A DNA stretch of 7,722 nucleotides from Bacillota bacterium (GTDB lineage: Bacteria > Bacillota > Negativicutes > Veillonellales > Negativicoccaceae), in the NCBI GenBank assembly GCA_023418435.1, contig JAEZZT010000073.1, positions 1 through 7,722 of the forward strand. The letters are read 5' to 3'. Position 1 is the stretch's first letter, and each line of letters begins with the position of its first letter. Positions 7,049-7,722 of this stretch are shown in pieces. A program made the translations under genes and the position numbers. Below the pieces are notes generated by a model. It searched no databases, had not been told where the DNA came from, and was given only the letters and a program-made list of their open reading frames with translations.

Positions 7049-7077
7049 TTGACACTGCGAAAAATCTTTGCTAATAT
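7049..7077 (+). promoter_or_regulatory. Promoter of the T-box leader transcript
   Basis: A perfect -35 box TTGACA (7049-7054) and a -10 box TAATAT (7072-7077, four of six matches) are 17 bases apart. It lies just after msrB and about 20 bases before the first base-paired element of the leader. Transcription would start near 7084-7085. Confidence 0.75.
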
Positions 7078-7277
7078 TGTCGTAATTTAACAGACAAACA
7101 GTAATGACGGAAAAAAGTAGGTTCGTTAGGGACTCCTCAGAGAGCTGACGGCGGGTGAAAGTCAGCGTGGACCGCGAATTGAAGTTCTTTCCCGAACTGC
7201 ATCGCTGAAATATGGAGTAGGTGATGCCGGTGTGACTATCGTTACCAGGTCTCAAGTTGATCCGACTGTAGATAATT

Positions 7278-7325
7278 GGGGTGGTACCGCGGAAGATTTT
7301 CCGTCCCCTGCGGTACTGCTTTTTT
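7278..7325 (+). terminator. T-box module 1: antiterminator and competing intrinsic terminator
   Basis: The antiterminator pairs GGGG (7278-7281) with CCCC (7305-7308) and GCGGAA (7289-7294) with TTCCGT (7299-7304), leaving TGGTACC (7282-7288) as the tRNA-binding bulge. The terminator instead pairs GTGGTACCGC (7281-7290) with GCGGTACTGC (7310-7319), with two G-U pairs, and is followed by six T (7320-7325). Both folds keep the inner GGAA-GATT-TTCC hairpin, but the terminator hides the tRNA-binding sequence. Confidence 0.85.
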
Positions 7326-7341
7326 ATTTACTCGGATAAAC

Positions 7342-7397
7342 AGGGTGGTACCGCGATGTCGTCCCGTCGTCCCTTGTCTGAGGGACGATTTATTTTT
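7342..7397 (+). terminator. T-box module 2: antiterminator and competing intrinsic terminator
   Basis: The antiterminator pairs AGGG (7342-7345) with CCCT (7371-7374) and GCGATG (7353-7358) with CGTCGT (7365-7370), with bulge TGGTACC (7346-7352). The terminator pairs TCGTCCCT (7367-7374) with AGGGACGA (7381-7388) around a six-base loop, followed by TTTATTTTT (7389-7397). This is the usual T-box arrangement, where the 3' side of the antiterminator becomes the 5' side of the terminator. It ends only eight bases before the first ATG of the next gene. Confidence 0.88.
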
Positions 7398-7414
7398 AGA
7401 AAGGGATGATGACA

Positions 7415-7722
7415 ATGAAAAAAATGCAGAAGTGGATGAAATGGGTAGCAATGGGAGCCATGGTGGCAGTAGCGGCCGGTTGTGGCGGGGAAAAGGCCAA
7501 GACCGGAACCGACGAACTGCATATCGGTGTCGTACAGATTATGGAACACAAGGCATTGGATGAAGCCAACCGCGGGATGACGGATGCGATCAAGAAAGGC
7601 CTTGCCGGACGCAAGATTGAATTCATTCAGCAAAATGCCCAAGGTGATCAATCGAATCTCAAAACAATTGCTCAGGGATTCGTCAATCGCAAGGTAGATC
7701 TGATTGCGGCCATCTCCACGCC
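7415..7722 (+). CDS. ABC transporter substrate-binding lipoprotein, TrpX-like (ABC_sub_bind family), 3' end outside window
   Basis: The visible ~102 residues begin a periplasmic-binding-type lipoprotein that would deliver an amino acid to an ABC importer. The N-terminus has a charged start (MKKMQKWMKW), a hydrophobic core and a lipobox-like VAAGC with Cys23, so it is predicted to be anchored in the outer face of the membrane. The mature part begins with a polar linker and then LHIGVVQIMEHKALDEANRGM, IEFIQQNAQGDQSNLKTIAQ and KVDLIAAIST. These are typical of the family that includes TrpX (formerly DUF534). Of ATGs at 7406, 7409 and 7415, the last is preferred because AAAGGG (7400-7405) is nine bases away. 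It is controlled by the T-box leader directly upstream; permease and ATPase genes would be expected beyond the window. The family is often called tryptophan-specific, but the leader here points to phenylalanine. Confidence 0.88.
   Translation, partial: MKKMQKWMKWVAMGAMVAVAAGCGGEKAKTGTDELHIGVVQIMEHKALDEANRGMTDAIKKGLAGRKIEFIQQNAQGDQSNLKTIAQGFVNRKVDLIAAIST

Larger units (their letters stand above)
7085..7397 (+). promoter_or_regulatory. T-box riboswitch with one Stem I and two T-box modules, specifier UUC (Phe)
   Basis: This leader senses uncharged tRNA and permits transcription of the downstream transporter when the cognate amino acid is scarce. Stem I folds as follows: base helix CAGT/ACTG (7099-7102 with 7196-7199); a kink-turn-like AATGAC/CGA; helix GGAAA/TTTCC (7109-7113 with 7188-7192); a specifier loop with loop-E AGTA (7116-7119) opposite GAA (7181-7183); helix GGTTCG/CGAATT (7120-7125 with 7175-7180); the AGAGA segment near 7139-7143; and distal stem GCTGAC/GTCAGC (7144-7149 with 7161-7166) closing a GG-rich loop. 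The specifier, after GAA-G, is TTC at 7185-7187. A second hairpin GCATCGC/GTGATGC follows (7199-7205 with 7221-7227). The conserved 13-mer GGGTGGTACCGCG then occurs twice, at 7279-7291 and 7343-7355, each with its own antiterminator and terminator. The T-box class is certain from these motifs; Phe specificity is inferred. Confidence 0.95.

Noticed and set aside
7213..7215. TGG triplet in ATATGGAGTAGG as a Trp specifier codon
   Set aside because: It falls after the Stem I base helix, in the loop of the following GCATCGC/GTGATGC hairpin. The adjacent AGTAGG is a common linker motif of T-box leaders. The loop-E geometry and kink-turn place the specifier at 7185-7187 instead.

Overview
This window is an ordinary-looking stretch of bacterial chromosome of moderate GC. 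The T-box leader, strong AGGAGG-type ribosome binding sites, and tightly packed genes with ATGA overlaps all point to a Firmicute. An anaerobic clostridial or Negativicutes-like organism is my guess, not something the sequence proves. No insertion sequence, phage gene, CRISPR array, rRNA or tRNA was seen. Both ends cut through genes: the 3' part of sbcC on the left and the 5' part of an ABC-transporter lipoprotein gene on the right.

Left block (1-3877, + strand). The sbcC end is followed at once by a near-consensus promoter (691-719). This drives a compact five-gene cluster: a glyoxalase I-like protein, the tRNA t6A-modifying TcdA, a cyclophilin-type prolyl isomerase, an unrecognised protein with a possible papain-like (C39-like) Cys/His signature, and cysteine synthase CysK. 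The cysK frame carries a single in-frame TAG at codon 109 while every family motif on both sides is intact. A 15-bp perfect hairpin closes the cluster and also serves the converging gene on the other strand.

Middle block (3875-6167). An M18 aminopeptidase (apeA type) and a TauE/SafE-family membrane permease lie on the - strand. Each has a recognisable promoter of its own. The permease promoter faces a divergent promoter for the next block across a 98-bp gap.

Right block (6168-7722, + strand). A small cupin protein and methionine sulfoxide reductase MsrB overlap by one base. A strong promoter then leads into a T-box riboswitch (about 7085-7397) in front of a substrate-binding lipoprotein of the TrpX-like (ABC_sub_bind) family. 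Two points stand out. A single Stem I is followed by two T-box/terminator modules in series. The specifier codon, read from the folded Stem I, is UUC (Phe) rather than the UGG (Trp) expected for a TrpX-type transporter, and the UGGU tRNA-end-binding sequence in both modules also fits tRNA-Phe better. These leader features are the most interesting content of the window. Several genes touch sulfur or oxidative chemistry (cysK, msrB, tauE, glyoxalase), but nothing in the layout shows they form one system.
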